A stretch of DNA of 64,000 bases from Acinetobacter sp. UBA801 (lineage in GTDB: Bacteria > Pseudomonadota > Gammaproteobacteria > Pseudomonadales > Moraxellaceae), in the NCBI GenBank assembly GCA_002296655.1, contig DBIN01000008.1, forward strand, positions 1 through 64,000, in the 5' to 3' direction. The notes below the pieces were generated by a model. The model saw only the letters and a program-made list of their open reading frames with translations. It had not been told where the DNA came from and searched no databases. Positions 49,782 to 59,387 of this stretch are shown here, piece after piece. The position numbers and the translations under genes are program-made. Position 1 is the stretch's first letter, and every line of letters starts with the position of its first letter.

Positions 49782-51584
49782 ATGCCACAATACAAAGCGC
49801 CTTTACGTGATATGCAATTCGTTTTGCATGAATTATTAAATGCTGAAGAACACTATGCAAAATTACCTGCATTCCAAGAAAACGTAAGCCGTGAATTGGT
49901 TGACCAATATTTGGAAGCAGCAGCTGATTTCTGTGAAAACGAATTATCTCCGTTAAACCAAGTAGGTGACCGTGAAGGATGTACTTGGAATGATGGCGTG
50001 GTGACAACACCAACGGGCTTTAAAGAAGCGTATCAAAAATATATCGAACTCGGTTTCCCATCGCTTTCAGCTGAAGAACAATACGGCGGTCAAGGTCTAC
50101 CTGTTTCTCTAGGAAACGTGATTTCAGAAATGGTAGGTACAGCAAACTGGGCATGGGGCATGTACCCAGGTCTTTCTCATGGTGCTGTACGTACTTTAGA
50201 ACACCACGGTTCAGACGAACAAAAAGCAACCTATCTGCCAAAGCTTGTTTCAGGTGAGTGGACAGGTACCATGTGTTTAACCGAATCTCATGCAGGTTCT
50301 GACTTAGGTATTATCCGTACTAAAGCTGAACCTCAGCCCGACGGAAGCTATGCAATCTCGGGCGAGAAAATCTTTATCTCTGCTGGTGAACATGACATGG
50401 CAGAAAATATCGTGCACATCGTATTGGCACGTTTACCTGGTGCACCTAAAGGAACTAAAGGTATTTCTCTGTTCATCGTTCCTAAGTTCAACCTGAATGC
50501 AGATGGTTCTTTAGGGGAGCGTAATGGTGTACGTTGTGGTTCAATCGAACATAAAATGGGGATTCATGGTAACGCGACTTGTGTGATCAACTTTGATAAC
50601 GCGAAAGGCTTCCTAATTGGCCCTGAAAACCGTGGTCTAAACTGCATGTTTACGTTCATGAACACTGCACGTATTGGTACTGCAATTCAAGGTTTGTCTG
50701 CATCTGAAGGTTCATTCCAAGGTGCATTGGCTTATGCTAAAGACCGTTTGGCAATGCGTTCACTTTCTGGTCCGAAAGCTCCTGAAAAAGAAGCAGATCC
50801 AATTATTGTGCATCCTGCTGTACGCAATATGCTATTGACTCAAAAAGCGTTTGCTGAAGGTGGTCGCGCACTAGTGTACCTGTTGTCTCTACACGCAGAT
50901 ATCGTTGAACAAGGTGCAACTGAAGAAGAACGTAAATTCTCTGACAATATCTTGTCTTTATTGACGCCTATTGCAAAAGCATTCTTAACTGAAACAGGTT
51001 CTGAATCTGCAAAACATGGTGTGCAAGTCTTCGGCGGTCATGGCTTCATTTCTGAGCATGGCATGGAACAAATTGTGCGTGATACACGTATTTCATGCTT
51101 GTACGAAGGTACAACTGAAATTCAAGCAATCGATTTGTTAGGTCGTAAAGTTTTGGGTACACAAGGTGCAATGTTGAAAGACTTCACCAAAATCATCCAT
51201 AAATTTGCAGAAGCCAACAAAGACAACGCAGCAATGCAAGAATTTGTTGAACCGCTCGCAGCGCTCAATAAAGAATGGGGCGATTTGACCATGCAAATTG
51301 GTATGCGTGCAATGCAAAACCCTGAGGAAGTAGGTGCTGCAGCAGTAGACTACATGTACTTCTCTGGTTATGTAACACTAGCTTACCTATGGGCACGCAT
51401 GGCATTGGTCGCTCAAGAAGCACTTGCAGCAGGCACCACCGATGTAGACTTCTACAATGCTAAAGTGACGACTGCACGTTTCTACTTCAAGAAAATCTTG
51501 CCACGTGTTCGCTCACACGTAGACGTGATTGCAACAGGTGTAGAGCCACTATTTGCATTAGATGCTGAACACTTTGCTTTCTAA
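49782..51584 (+). CDS. Acyl-CoA dehydrogenase, first of a tandem pair
   Basis: This 600-residue FAD enzyme performs the first oxidation of fatty-acyl-CoA in beta-oxidation. It has the N-terminal helical extension of the long acyl-CoA dehydrogenase branch, MCLTESHAGSDLG (FAD loop, about 164), the GGHGFISEHGMEQIVRD segment, catalytic Glu at about 440 (LYEGTTEIQ) and a C-terminal helical domain. ATG 49782 has GAGGAAA upstream; the frame extends further 5' without such a site. The next gene is its paralogue. Confidence 0.92.
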   Translation: MPQYKAPLRDMQFVLHELLNAEEHYAKLPAFQENVSRELVDQYLEAAADFCENELSPLNQVGDREGCTWNDGVVTTPTGFKEAYQKYIELGFPSLSAEEQYGGQGLPVSLGNVISEMVGTANWAWGMYPGLSHGAVRTLEHHGSDEQKATYLPKLVSGEWTGTMCLTESHAGSDLGIIRTKAEPQPDGSYAISGEKIFISAGEHDMAENIVHIVLARLPGAPKGTKGISLFIVPKFNLNADGSLGERNGVRCGSIEHKMGIHGNATCVINFDNAKGFLIGPENRGLNCMFTFMNTARIGTAIQGLSASEGSFQGALAYAKDRLAMRSLSGPKAPEKEADPIIVHPAVRNMLLTQKAFAEGGRALVYLLSLHADIVEQGATEEERKFSDNILSLLTPIAKAFLTETGSESAKHGVQVFGGHGFISEHGMEQIVRDTRISCLYEGTTEIQAIDLLGRKVLGTQGAMLKDFTKIIHKFAEANKDNAAMQEFVEPLAALNKEWGDLTMQIGMRAMQNPEEVGAAAVDYMYFSGYVTLAYLWARMALVAQEALAAGTTDVDFYNAKVTTARFYFKKILPRVRSHVDVIATGVEPLFALDAEHFAF

Positions 51585-51599
51585 GCGAAAATTGAAACT

Positions 51600-51624
51600 C
51601 GCTAAATATTGAACATATTTAGCG
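51600..51624. repeat. Perfect 9-base inverted repeat
   Basis: CGCTAAATA and TATTTAGCG are separated by 7 bases, just after the first acyl-CoA dehydrogenase. It lacks a T-run, so it may be an mRNA-stabilising hairpin or operator rather than a terminator. Confidence 0.5.
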
Positions 51625-51663
51625 GGATATTCAAAATGTTGTACTCTTGAGTACAGAAATTGA

Positions 51664-51700
51664 GAAAGGACGGTCATAGCATTGACAGTCCTTTTTCTTT
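51664..51700 (+). terminator. Intrinsic terminator between the two dehydrogenases
   Basis: A 12-base AAAGGACGGTCA / TGACAGTCCTTT stem with one mismatch, then a T-rich tail. It separates the two paralogues into distinct transcripts, at least partly. Confidence 0.75.
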
Positions 51701-51803
51701 ATAAATAAAGCATTCTTTCGCTTTAGTCGCCTACAACATTCACAATTGTAGATTACACTGAACTCAACGAATCAAGATTCAAACAATAAACAGGTGAACT
51801 CAC

Positions 51804-53585
51804 ATGCCAATTTATAATGCCCCACTTGCCGATATGAAATTCATCTTAAATGATGTATTCAATGCAGAACAATTCTGGCAAAACAATGAAAACCTCGCTC
51901 ACCTTGATGCTGCAACGGCTGAAGCAATTTTGGAAGAAATGGCAAAATTTGCCCAAAATGTGACGTTGCCGATTAACCGTAGCGGTGATGAAGAAGGCGC
52001 GACCTATAACAATGGCGAAGTCACCACACCTGCTGGATTTAAAGAAGCATTTAAACAATATGCCGAAGGCGGCTGGATTGGTTTAGGCGCAGATGAAGAA
52101 TGGGGTGGTCAAGGCATGCCAAAAATGCTGACAGTATTGTCAGATGAAATGCTGTTTGCCACCAACCCATCCTTCATGTTGTATCCACTGCTATCTGTCG
52201 GTGCAGGCATGGCGTTAAGCAGTTATGCATCACAAGAACAGAAAGAAACCTATTTACCTAAAATTTACTCAGGTGAGTGGTCAGGTACCATGTGTTTGAC
52301 TGAACCACATGCAGGAACAGACCTTGGGATTATTAAAACCAAAGCAGAACCAAACGCAGACGGTACGTACAACATCACAGGGACTAAAATCTTTATTACA
52401 GGTGGTGATCACGACCTCGCAGAAAACATCATTCACTTAGTTTTAGCGAAAACACCAGACGCTCCTGCAGGTTCACGCGGTATTTCTTTATTCATCGTGC
52501 CAAAATTCTTGGTGAATGAAGATGGTTCATTGGGTGAGCGCAACCCAGTAGGTCCAGGCTCAATCGAACACAAAATGGGCATTAAAGCCTCTGCGACTTG
52601 TGTGATGAACTTTGACGGTGCGAAGGGTTTCTTGGTCGGTAAAGAAAATGAAGGTCTTGCAGCCATGTTCGTGATGATGAACTATGAACGTTTATCAATG
52701 GGTATCCAAGGTCTTGGTGCTTCTGAATTTGCTTACCAAAATGCGGCTCAATATGCGACTGATCGTTTACAAGGTCGTAGTGCTTCTGGTGTTAAATCTC
52801 CAAGCAAACCTGCGGATAGTATTTTGGTACATGGTGATGTTCGTCGCATGTTGCTCAATGCCCGTGCCAATAATGAAGCATCTCGTGCATTTGCAGTTTA
52901 CGTGGGTCAGCAACTGGATATCACTAAATTCTCTACCGATGCAGAAGCTGTGAAAAAAGCCAATGACCGTGTAGCGTTATTAACACCAATTGCAAAAGCT
53001 TACCTCACAGATACTGCATTCCAAGCCACTTTAGATGCGCAAATGGTATTTGGTGGTCACGGTTATATTCGTGAATGGGGCATGGAACAATGTGTACGTG
53101 ACTTACGTATTGCGCAAATCTATGAAGGCACCAACGGCGTACAATCACAAGACTTGATTGGTCGTAAAACCATTAAATGCAATGGTGAATTTATTGCAGA
53201 ATACATTGCAGAAATCCGTGATTTTGCCAATGGTTTAGATGCAGACCTGAACTTCATTAAAGATGCAACTTTGGATGCAGCGACCGAAGTCGAATCTGTG
53301 ACCCAATACGTTTTAAATGCAGCCAAAGAAAATGTAGATTTCCCGAATGCAGCAGCGGTAGATTATTTACATGCGGTAGGTTTGCTCAGCTTCTCATATA
53401 TGTTTGCGCGCATTGCGAATGCCGCTAAGCAAAAAGATGGCGAGTTCTATCAAAACAAATTGTCATTGGCACTCTACTTTGTACAACGTGTTTTACCAGA
53501 ACTTGCATTACGCATTACCAAAGTAAAAGCGGGTGCAGAAGTGATTATGGACTTCAGCGAAGATTACTTCACTAATCAAGCTTAA
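51804..53585 (+). CDS. Acyl-CoA dehydrogenase, second of a tandem pair
   Basis: A 593-residue paralogue of the preceding gene with the same architecture: MPIYNAPLADMKFILNDVFN, CLTEPHAGTDLG (about 164), GGHGYIREWGMEQCVRD and catalytic Glu at about 440 (IYEGTNGVQ). The alignment is nearly gap-free up to that point. Differences are frequent, so the duplication is old and chain-length preference may differ. It has its own promoter region after the terminator and a clean ribosome site (AGGTGAACTCAC). An electron-transfer flavoprotein would be needed; none is here. Confidence 0.92.
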   Translation: MPIYNAPLADMKFILNDVFNAEQFWQNNENLAHLDAATAEAILEEMAKFAQNVTLPINRSGDEEGATYNNGEVTTPAGFKEAFKQYAEGGWIGLGADEEWGGQGMPKMLTVLSDEMLFATNPSFMLYPLLSVGAGMALSSYASQEQKETYLPKIYSGEWSGTMCLTEPHAGTDLGIIKTKAEPNADGTYNITGTKIFITGGDHDLAENIIHLVLAKTPDAPAGSRGISLFIVPKFLVNEDGSLGERNPVGPGSIEHKMGIKASATCVMNFDGAKGFLVGKENEGLAAMFVMMNYERLSMGIQGLGASEFAYQNAAQYATDRLQGRSASGVKSPSKPADSILVHGDVRRMLLNARANNEASRAFAVYVGQQLDITKFSTDAEAVKKANDRVALLTPIAKAYLTDTAFQATLDAQMVFGGHGYIREWGMEQCVRDLRIAQIYEGTNGVQSQDLIGRKTIKCNGEFIAEYIAEIRDFANGLDADLNFIKDATLDAATEVESVTQYVLNAAKENVDFPNAAAVDYLHAVGLLSFSYMFARIANAAKQKDGEFYQNKLSLALYFVQRVLPELALRITKVKAGAEVIMDFSEDYFTNQA

Positions 53586-53597
53586 CTCGATTACCTC

Positions 53598-53630
53598 TAA
53601 AAAACGCCTGCATTGTCAGGCGTTTTTTAT
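53598..53630 (+). terminator. Intrinsic terminator
   Basis: CGCCTG / CAGGCG stem with a 6-base loop and A/T-runs on both sides, after the second acyl-CoA dehydrogenase. Confidence 0.85.
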
Positions 53631-53726
53631 ACCTCTTATTTTTACTATGTTTACGCAGCTTTTCCTGTAATTGTGCACAGTTTTTGCATGAGTTTTATCA
53701 TTCATCAACATCATCAGGAGGAGCAA

Positions 53727-54224
53727 ATGAAAGCACAACATTCCAAAGTAGAAAAAATAGAAACCCTCCTCGACCGACTTGGCAACCTGGCCGTTGAAAG
53801 TTTTCACTATATTGCCCTGTTCATCATTGGCTGTATGGTGATCTGGTCAGCTGGTCATACCGTAATCGACATTCTGACCGTTAAACAATATGCCACGATT
53901 GATGATATTTTATTGCTATTCATTTATTTAGAACTTGGTGCCATGGTTGGAATTTACTTTAAAACCAATCACATGCCAGTACGCTTTCTGATTTATATTG
54001 CCATTACCGCCCTAACCCGACTGCTCATTTCCGATATTCAACATGATCATAAGGCGGATATGGACTTGGTGATTATTACGGGTTCAATTCTAATTCTGGC
54101 CTTTGCAATTCTGGTAGTGCGTTTTGCATCGTGGAATTATCCATCGGTCATTCGAGATAAACACAGTGAAAAACCATTGCCACCGGGCAAGACGCCACGC
54201 CCAGAAGATGATGAGTTGGCCTAA
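53727..54224 (+). CDS. PsiE-family phosphate-starvation-inducible membrane protein
   Basis: This 165-residue inner-membrane protein has four hydrophobic helices (about 24-46, 59-80, 86-108 and 114-137) and the LELGAMVGIYFKTNHMPVRFLIYIA block of the PsiE family. The function is unknown. The C-terminus is hydrophilic and Pro-rich (EKPLPPGKTPRPEDDE). The start is ATG 53727, with AGGAGGAG upstream; the longer frame adds a non-conserved leader. No Pho box was seen. Confidence 0.88.
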   Translation: MKAQHSKVEKIETLLDRLGNLAVESFHYIALFIIGCMVIWSAGHTVIDILTVKQYATIDDILLLFIYLELGAMVGIYFKTNHMPVRFLIYIAITALTRLLISDIQHDHKADMDLVIITGSILILAFAILVVRFASWNYPSVIRDKHSEKPLPPGKTPRPEDDELA

Positions 54225-54269
54225 ACTAAAATTGCTTAATTCACTCAAAGCCACTCAAACTTCTGCTAT

Positions 54270-54310
54270 AAAAAAGCGCGTCAGGATAAACCATGACGCG
54301 CTGATTTTTG
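54270..54310. terminator. Terminator after psiE
   Basis: AGCGCGTCA / TGACGCGCT stem with flanking A- and T-runs. It may also serve the opposite strand after the RcnB-like gene. Confidence 0.75.
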
Positions 54311-54375
54311 AAGATTCACCTAATGATGCATTTGGCTAAAATACTTTTCTTTATCACTTGAACATTTAAGATGAT

Positions 54376-54834
54376 CTAACGATTTGCCACCAATACATAA
54401 CGCCCATGTTCAAAAACCCAATACATGCCTCGTGGCGGAGCGGGTAAACCCAAGTGCTGCCAGTCGGTCACTACACGATAGGTCGAACTTTCAATATGAG
54501 CAGTGCTCGGTTCACCATTCACCCAACTATAGCTTTGGTGGTTATATTGCACCGTGCTTGGTGCATTGTATTGAATATTAATACCACTCCGAATAGTTGG
54601 CTGCCCCCACTGCGGTGCAGGACGTGGGTGATGCTGCGGGTAATGTCGTGGATAGTACTGCGGTTGAGGATGCTGTGAATAATATGGTCGATGTTGTGGA
54701 TATGCAGGATGATGCTGATAACGCTGAGTATCGACACCTGTATAGCCTGCCCAACGATTCGTTTCTGCAAATGCTGGCAGCGTAGCACCCATAAGTAGCA
54801 TGCCACTTAATGCAGTTAAAATTGCTACTTTCAT
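54376..54834 (-). CDS. RcnB-like periplasmic protein with His/Pro/Tyr-rich tract
   Basis: A 152-residue secreted protein. It has a signal peptide (about 1-23, ending AFA), a long low-complexity tract of HPxYPQH-type units (about 38-70), then a C-terminal RcnB-like module, YRVVTDWQHLGLPAPPRGMYWVFEHGRYVLV. RcnB family proteins influence nickel and cobalt balance. Whether this one binds metal is inference from the histidines. ATG 54834 has AGAGGAG upstream. Confidence 0.82.
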   Translation of the reverse strand: MKVAILTALSGMLLMGATLPAFAETNRWAGYTGVDTQRYQHHPAYPQHRPYYSQHPQPQYYPRHYPQHHPRPAPQWGQPTIRSGINIQYNAPSTVQYNHQSYSWVNGEPSTAHIESSTYRVVTDWQHLGLPAPPRGMYWVFEHGRYVLVANR

Positions 54835-55012
54835 ATCCAACACTCCTCTGGTTATCATTTAATTTTAACCTCAAATTAAGGATAAACAATGAATAAAAAA
54901 ACAGCAATTTTATTCATTCCAACTCCGCTCTTACAGAAACAAAGCTGCAGCATACCTGTTTCATTTTCACATTATGCTAAGATACATTTTTTTTGAAATT
55001 GGATGAAACCTC

Positions 55013-55465
55013 GTGCCTGAATTAAATTTTGACCGCCTTCATCAGTTTTTCTGTAAAGTTCCAAGTGTGCAGCAAGCCCGTGTGGATTCTTATGGTTCAG
55101 ACGGTCAGCATGCATGGTGGTTTAAATTTCAAATAGATGTAGAACACCCACTGGCATGGCAAACCGTACAAGAATTGGGGCATGTCCTGAATTATATTTC
55201 TAGAGATGAGCGTTTACCGACCCAATTCTTGCCTGTATCTCCACCGCCATATATGAATGGTGAAGCCAAAGATTTTTTATCGTGGGTGATTCAATGTAAC
55301 CATCCAGAATTTAGCCCAGATGTGGTCTGTGACTGGTTAGAAGCGCGTTTACCCAATCCTGTAGATGATGAAACACAATGGAAAATCAAAACCGATATTG
55401 CTGAGTTAGATCAGCTGAGTGATAAAGATTTGGATGAAATGGTGCCGCCAAATCCTAAAAAATAA
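55013..55465 (+). CDS. Conserved hypothetical cytoplasmic protein, GTG start
   Basis: A 150-residue soluble acidic protein, MPELNFDRLHQFFCKVP, with many Trp residues and a central YGSDGQHAWWFKFQIDVEHP. I do not recognise its family. It is a plausible real gene from its codon use and its terminator. The start is GTG at 55013; no ATG is near. It lies between the divergent RcnB-like gene and the convergent phospholipase-D-like gene. Confidence 0.75.
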   Translation: MPELNFDRLHQFFCKVPSVQQARVDSYGSDGQHAWWFKFQIDVEHPLAWQTVQELGHVLNYISRDERLPTQFLPVSPPPYMNGEAKDFLSWVIQCNHPEFSPDVVCDWLEARLPNPVDDETQWKIKTDIAELDQLSDKDLDEMVPPNPKK

Positions 55466-55490
55466 TTTTTAGAGCTTCATTGTCATTTTC

Positions 55491-55523
55491 TAAAAATCCC
55501 TCTTGAAACAAGAGGGATTTTGC
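55491..55523. terminator. Bidirectional terminator
   Basis: AAAATCCCTCTT / AAGAGGGATTTT stem with a 5-base loop between convergent genes. Confidence 0.85.
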
Positions 55524-55555
55524 TAGAAATATTACATCTGACCAAAAACTTAAAG

Positions 55556-57019
55556 TCAGAATGTCGATAAACCACTCCACTCCATAAAGCGATACAGCGT
55601 ATATTTCCACTTCGACTCATCGGCATACACAGCATAATCCACACTCATATTTTTACCCTCAAGGTTCGACCATGCGGTATTAAAATAGTGTTGAGCATCC
55701 TGAAAGACGGGGTCTTGCATCTGTCCAACCACACGCAAGTTGGTTTCTAAATTATAGTTTTTTAAATTACGTGCCGTGAAATTGGCGGAACCTAAAATCA
55801 ATTCGGCCTGTGTTGCATTCGATTTCATCAGCATTTTATTGTGGCATTGCTCGCCTCGGGTATTACACCAACGTATCTTCACCCCTGCAGCATGCAATTC
55901 TGCTGCTACAGGTCGGTTTGGAATGCCATTTTTTTCACGTCCGAAGGCATCTTTATTCGGGTCCAGCAATACTCGCACCTGTACGCCACGTTGCTGTGCA
56001 GCAATCAGTGCCTGAATGATCTGTCGTTCAGACAGATAGAACATCGCCAAATCAAGATGTTCTTGCGCTTTTGCCTGCCGAATCAGTGTCAAACTGGCCT
56101 CTAGAATGGCTTGTTCAGTGATGACTTGCACTTGAGGATAAGACGAGTCTGCCTCAAATTCCCCCACAACCACCCCAGACAGATTGCCCTGCGACATACG
56201 CGCGACGGCTTGTTCTGTTTTCAACACATCTACTGCAGTATTGCCCGTCACCAATAAAGCGCTGTTGGAATGACGTGAACTGCCATCATGAGGATTAAAC
56301 GACGTAACCAACGCTTTCCAGCCTTCAGCGGTATCGACTACCATGGTTTTACGGTGATTAGCTTTAAAATTAAACAAGCTGAAATAACTGCGCAGGGTAA
56401 TTTTATCTTTGCCAAAAGGACTGGGTAGCCAACCCTTTTCGGCATTATTCGGAATGCCCTGACAGCAGAGATACCAAAACCCCGACCACAGCGGATTCGA
56501 TGCGCGCAGCGGGGTTAAATCTGTTTCAATCACATCAATGCCTGCTTGACGCAATTGACGATAATGCTCAGGTGCAATACCGCCATATACTGAGTTAATT
56601 GGGTCTGTAATGACCTTAATTTCAATATTTGGCTGCATCTGACGTTTATGAATTAAAGCAGCGGTGAGTTGCTGTGTCAGTGGCTGATGCTGCTGTTTAG
56701 ATGTTCCCACTTCAGGATTAAACAAGAACATATCCAATACAATGGTGCTTTGTGCTGCGTCAATCAGCCCTAAAATTTCATTAAAAATTTGATGCTGTTG
56801 TTGCTGAACACCTTGCTCATCAATATAGGTCTGATCGGCAATAAATTTAATAGGCGCATGACGTAATTTTCCGGTGTAATTCAGACCATCTGGTAACGGT
56901 TTAAGACTGTGGTAAATAGCCGAGGACAAATAACCTAAAGCCAGAAAACTTATAATAAGTCCCACATACGCCCGAGGCGACCAATTCAATTTTTGATGAA
57001 TTCGCTGAAAGATACGCAT
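55556..57019 (-). CDS. Phospholipase-D-type cardiolipin synthase-like protein
   Basis: This 487-residue protein has one N-terminal membrane helix (about 19-40) and two PLD catalytic motifs, NHRKTMVVD (about 219) and CHNKMLMK (about 390). Cardiolipin synthases of this type join phosphatidylglycerol and a second phospholipid. The sequence between (DPINSVYGG, GDSSRHSNSALLV-type blocks) suits the ClsC-like or periplasmic PLD group, so the substrate is not settled. It is preceded by the znuD terminator. Confidence 0.85.
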   Translation of the reverse strand: MRIFQRIHQKLNWSPRAYVGLIISFLALGYLSSAIYHSLKPLPDGLNYTGKLRHAPIKFIADQTYIDEQGVQQQQHQIFNEILGLIDAAQSTIVLDMFLFNPEVGTSKQQHQPLTQQLTAALIHKRQMQPNIEIKVITDPINSVYGGIAPEHYRQLRQAGIDVIETDLTPLRASNPLWSGFWYLCCQGIPNNAEKGWLPSPFGKDKITLRSYFSLFNFKANHRKTMVVDTAEGWKALVTSFNPHDGSSRHSNSALLVTGNTAVDVLKTEQAVARMSQGNLSGVVVGEFEADSSYPQVQVITEQAILEASLTLIRQAKAQEHLDLAMFYLSERQIIQALIAAQQRGVQVRVLLDPNKDAFGREKNGIPNRPVAAELHAAGVKIRWCNTRGEQCHNKMLMKSNATQAELILGSANFTARNLKNYNLETNLRVVGQMQDPVFQDAQHYFNTAWSNLEGKNMSVDYAVYADESKWKYTLYRFMEWSGLSTF

Positions 57020-57023
57020 AACA

Positions 57024-57057
57024 AAAAACCTAGTCCGATGCGCTCAGACTAGGTTTA
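57024..57057 (-). terminator. Intrinsic terminator after znuD
   Basis: AAACCTAGTC / GACTAGGTTT stem with a T-run on the minus strand, upstream of the phospholipase-D-like gene. Confidence 0.85.
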
Positions 57058-57124
57058 ATTGTTTGGTTTTTCAAGAGGATTTCTGTGTTTTCACGCAGAC
57101 ATCCTGCTCAAAGCAAATTGAATT

Positions 57125-59245
57125 TTAGAAGCCAAATTCCACGCCAACTGTAAAGTTACGACCCAATTGTGGAATATTCGACAAAAATGATGCATGTGAA
57201 TACACTTCATCATCGAGCAAGTTGTTGGCTTTAAAATACACACGGTAATCTTGTTTATTGGCATAATTACCCGCATAAGCCACACCGACATTGACCATAT
57301 TATAGCCTGCTGTTTCTTGCTCATAAGCAGCAACCTTGTCTTGTTTGAATACACGATAGTATTCCGCCATACCCGACCAGCCATCGGCAAAGTTGGCATC
57401 TACTTTAGTTCCCAAACGACCTGCAGGTACACGTGGTGCATTTTGATTGTCAATTTCACCACGCACATAATCACCAAACACACTGAGTTTATAATCGGGA
57501 CTAATCTGATAACCTAGCTTGGCTTCTGTACCATAAAACTTGGCTTTGTCTTGAGTATATTCAAGTTCTAAGAATCCTTCCTCATTTCTCGCCCCTTGAG
57601 CCTGTCCATAAATATAGTTGTCAAACCAGTTATGGTAAACATGCAGCGAATAATCTAATTTGTCGGCTTCATAGTGTAAACCTAACTCTAAATTATTCGA
57701 TTTTTCTGGACTCAGATTTACATTACCATGCTCAATGGTTTTTGTAGCGTAGTGTTTACCTTGCGCATATAACTCTTGTGCCAAAGGTAAACGTTGCTGG
57801 TGTGAACCTGTAAGCGACAATTTATAGTTGGGTGCAAACTGCCAATTGGATGCAGCAGACGCAGACACACCAGTATCGGAATAATCTTTTAGATCAGCAT
57901 CGACATCAATTTTTTGATGTTCAACTCGCGCACCAAGTTCAACATGTACATCACCAAATTGTTTATGCTCTAAACCAAATAAGCTATATTTTTCAGTTTT
58001 CGTATTTGGCATGAGTACGGCATGATCATGTCCGTCATGTTCATCTTCAGCATGATCATGCGCGGCAGCAGCAATATCTAATTGTTGTTGACTATATTGT
58101 GTACCAAATACACCTTCCCAACCTGCAACGGGTTTGTGCACCAATTCCAAACGTGCATCATAACCTTTGTTTTTAAAATTACTAACAACCTCATGACCTT
58201 CAATTTCATCATGTTCATAGTCAGTAAAACTGGCATGCGCACGCAGTTTATCAAAGCCTACAAAAGGCTGATCAAGCTCGGTACGCAAATCATAACGGTG
58301 TGATTCTAAATCCACCCATGGGCCAGCGGTATGTTCGTGTGTATGATCGCCATCTTCATCACCATGAGAACCATGCCCTGGCAACCCATATTTATCCTGA
58401 CGATTACTATATGACATGCCCACAAAACCACGATCATGAATCCATGAGCCACCAATATTCACCGTTTGCCCTTCAGCAAAGGTATTCTCTACACGACGTG
58501 CTTTATCTAAATGTGTGCCTTCATCATCATGATCATGTCCTGGATCATTATGTCCGTGATCATGGTCATCATGACCTGCTTCATCATTATGATGTTCTAC
58601 CCAATAGTTTGGGGTAATGTAATCATTAGCCTTACGCTTAGAACCTTCTACACGCAGCGCAAACTGGTCACCAATTGCTGCGGTCACACCTGCGCTGGCC
58701 AGTTTTTCATCACTGCCTGTGTTATAACGCAGACCGACTTGTCCTTCTAAACCATTATTTGGCATTTGCGTTGGAATTTTTTGATCGGTCACATTGACCA
58801 AACCACCTACGGTACCTGCACCATAAAGTAAGGTTGATGGCCCACGAATAATTTCAACTTGCTTGGCCAAAATTGGATCTACCGTTACCGCATGGTCGGG
58901 TGAAAGTGTAGAAACATCGGCCGTTTCTGAAGCATGTTGCAACACTTTAACCCGTGGGCCATCTTGCCCACGAATCACAGGGCGGCTAGAGCCTGAGCCA
59001 TATTGATTGGAATATACGCCTAGCTCATCTGACATTGCATCACCTATAGTGGTGCTGCGCTCTGCCAACGTTTTCTGATCAATCACATGATCTGCTACAG
59101 CGAAATCTGCCGCAGTTTGTACCAAAGGATGTGCTTGTAGCTGAATCGTTTCCAGTTGTGTATTTGTAGCATCTGTATTGGCAAATGCTGCTGGACTAAG
59201 TACTGCAAAAATTGAAACTGTTATTAAATTCTTGTGGAACGCCAT
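57125..59245 (-). CDS. znuD: TonB-dependent zinc receptor ZnuD-like
   Basis: This 706-residue outer-membrane receptor has a signal peptide (about 1-22), a TonB box near 32-37 (ETIQLQ), plug VEIIRGPSTLLYGAGTVGGLV (about 133) and a barrel ending FTVGVEFGF. It has three His/Asp-rich extracellular stretches, at about 217-243 (GHDDHDHGHNDPGHDHDD), 290-307 (GHGSHGDEDGDHTHEH) and 393-408. Such loops capture zinc in ZnuD. A perfect Zur palindrome lies upstream, which identifies the metal. The start is ATG 59245. Confidence 0.93.
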   Translation of the reverse strand: MAFHKNLITVSIFAVLSPAAFANTDATNTQLETIQLQAHPLVQTAADFAVADHVIDQKTLAERSTTIGDAMSDELGVYSNQYGSGSSRPVIRGQDGPRVKVLQHASETADVSTLSPDHAVTVDPILAKQVEIIRGPSTLLYGAGTVGGLVNVTDQKIPTQMPNNGLEGQVGLRYNTGSDEKLASAGVTAAIGDQFALRVEGSKRKANDYITPNYWVEHHNDEAGHDDHDHGHNDPGHDHDDEGTHLDKARRVENTFAEGQTVNIGGSWIHDRGFVGMSYSNRQDKYGLPGHGSHGDEDGDHTHEHTAGPWVDLESHRYDLRTELDQPFVGFDKLRAHASFTDYEHDEIEGHEVVSNFKNKGYDARLELVHKPVAGWEGVFGTQYSQQQLDIAAAAHDHAEDEHDGHDHAVLMPNTKTEKYSLFGLEHKQFGDVHVELGARVEHQKIDVDADLKDYSDTGVSASAASNWQFAPNYKLSLTGSHQQRLPLAQELYAQGKHYATKTIEHGNVNLSPEKSNNLELGLHYEADKLDYSLHVYHNWFDNYIYGQAQGARNEEGFLELEYTQDKAKFYGTEAKLGYQISPDYKLSVFGDYVRGEIDNQNAPRVPAGRLGTKVDANFADGWSGMAEYYRVFKQDKVAAYEQETAGYNMVNVGVAYAGNYANKQDYRVYFKANNLLDDEVYSHASFLSNIPQLGRNFTVGVEFGF

Positions 59246-59277
59246 GATCCATGCTCAAAGTAGCAAAAAATAATTGT

Positions 59278-59292
59278 TGTTATAATATAACA
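59278..59292. promoter_or_regulatory. Zur box upstream of znuD
   Basis: TGTTATAATATAACA is a perfect 15-base palindrome that matches the core of the gammaproteobacterial Zur site (consensus ATGTTATANTATAACAT). It is about 33 bases upstream of the znuD start, so Zur bound to zinc should repress znuD. The right flank continues with TTTC, as in the full consensus. Confidence 0.9.
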
Positions 59293-59387
59293 TTTCAATA
59301 GCATTGCAATAAAAAACATTCTCATTCCGTATTTTCAGTTAAGCTACGCCTTCAATTCTGCTGATATTTATTCTTCTTTTTATTGGT

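Noticed and set aside
54578..54907. Several overlapping frames opposite the RcnB-like gene
   Set aside because: They arise from the repetitive CAT/CAC/CAG codons of the His/Pro-rich tract and have no independent start signals.
58300..58617. His-rich plus-strand open frame opposite znuD
   Set aside because: It is the complement of the His/Asp-rich loops of znuD; the codon bias of the real gene creates the apparent histidines.
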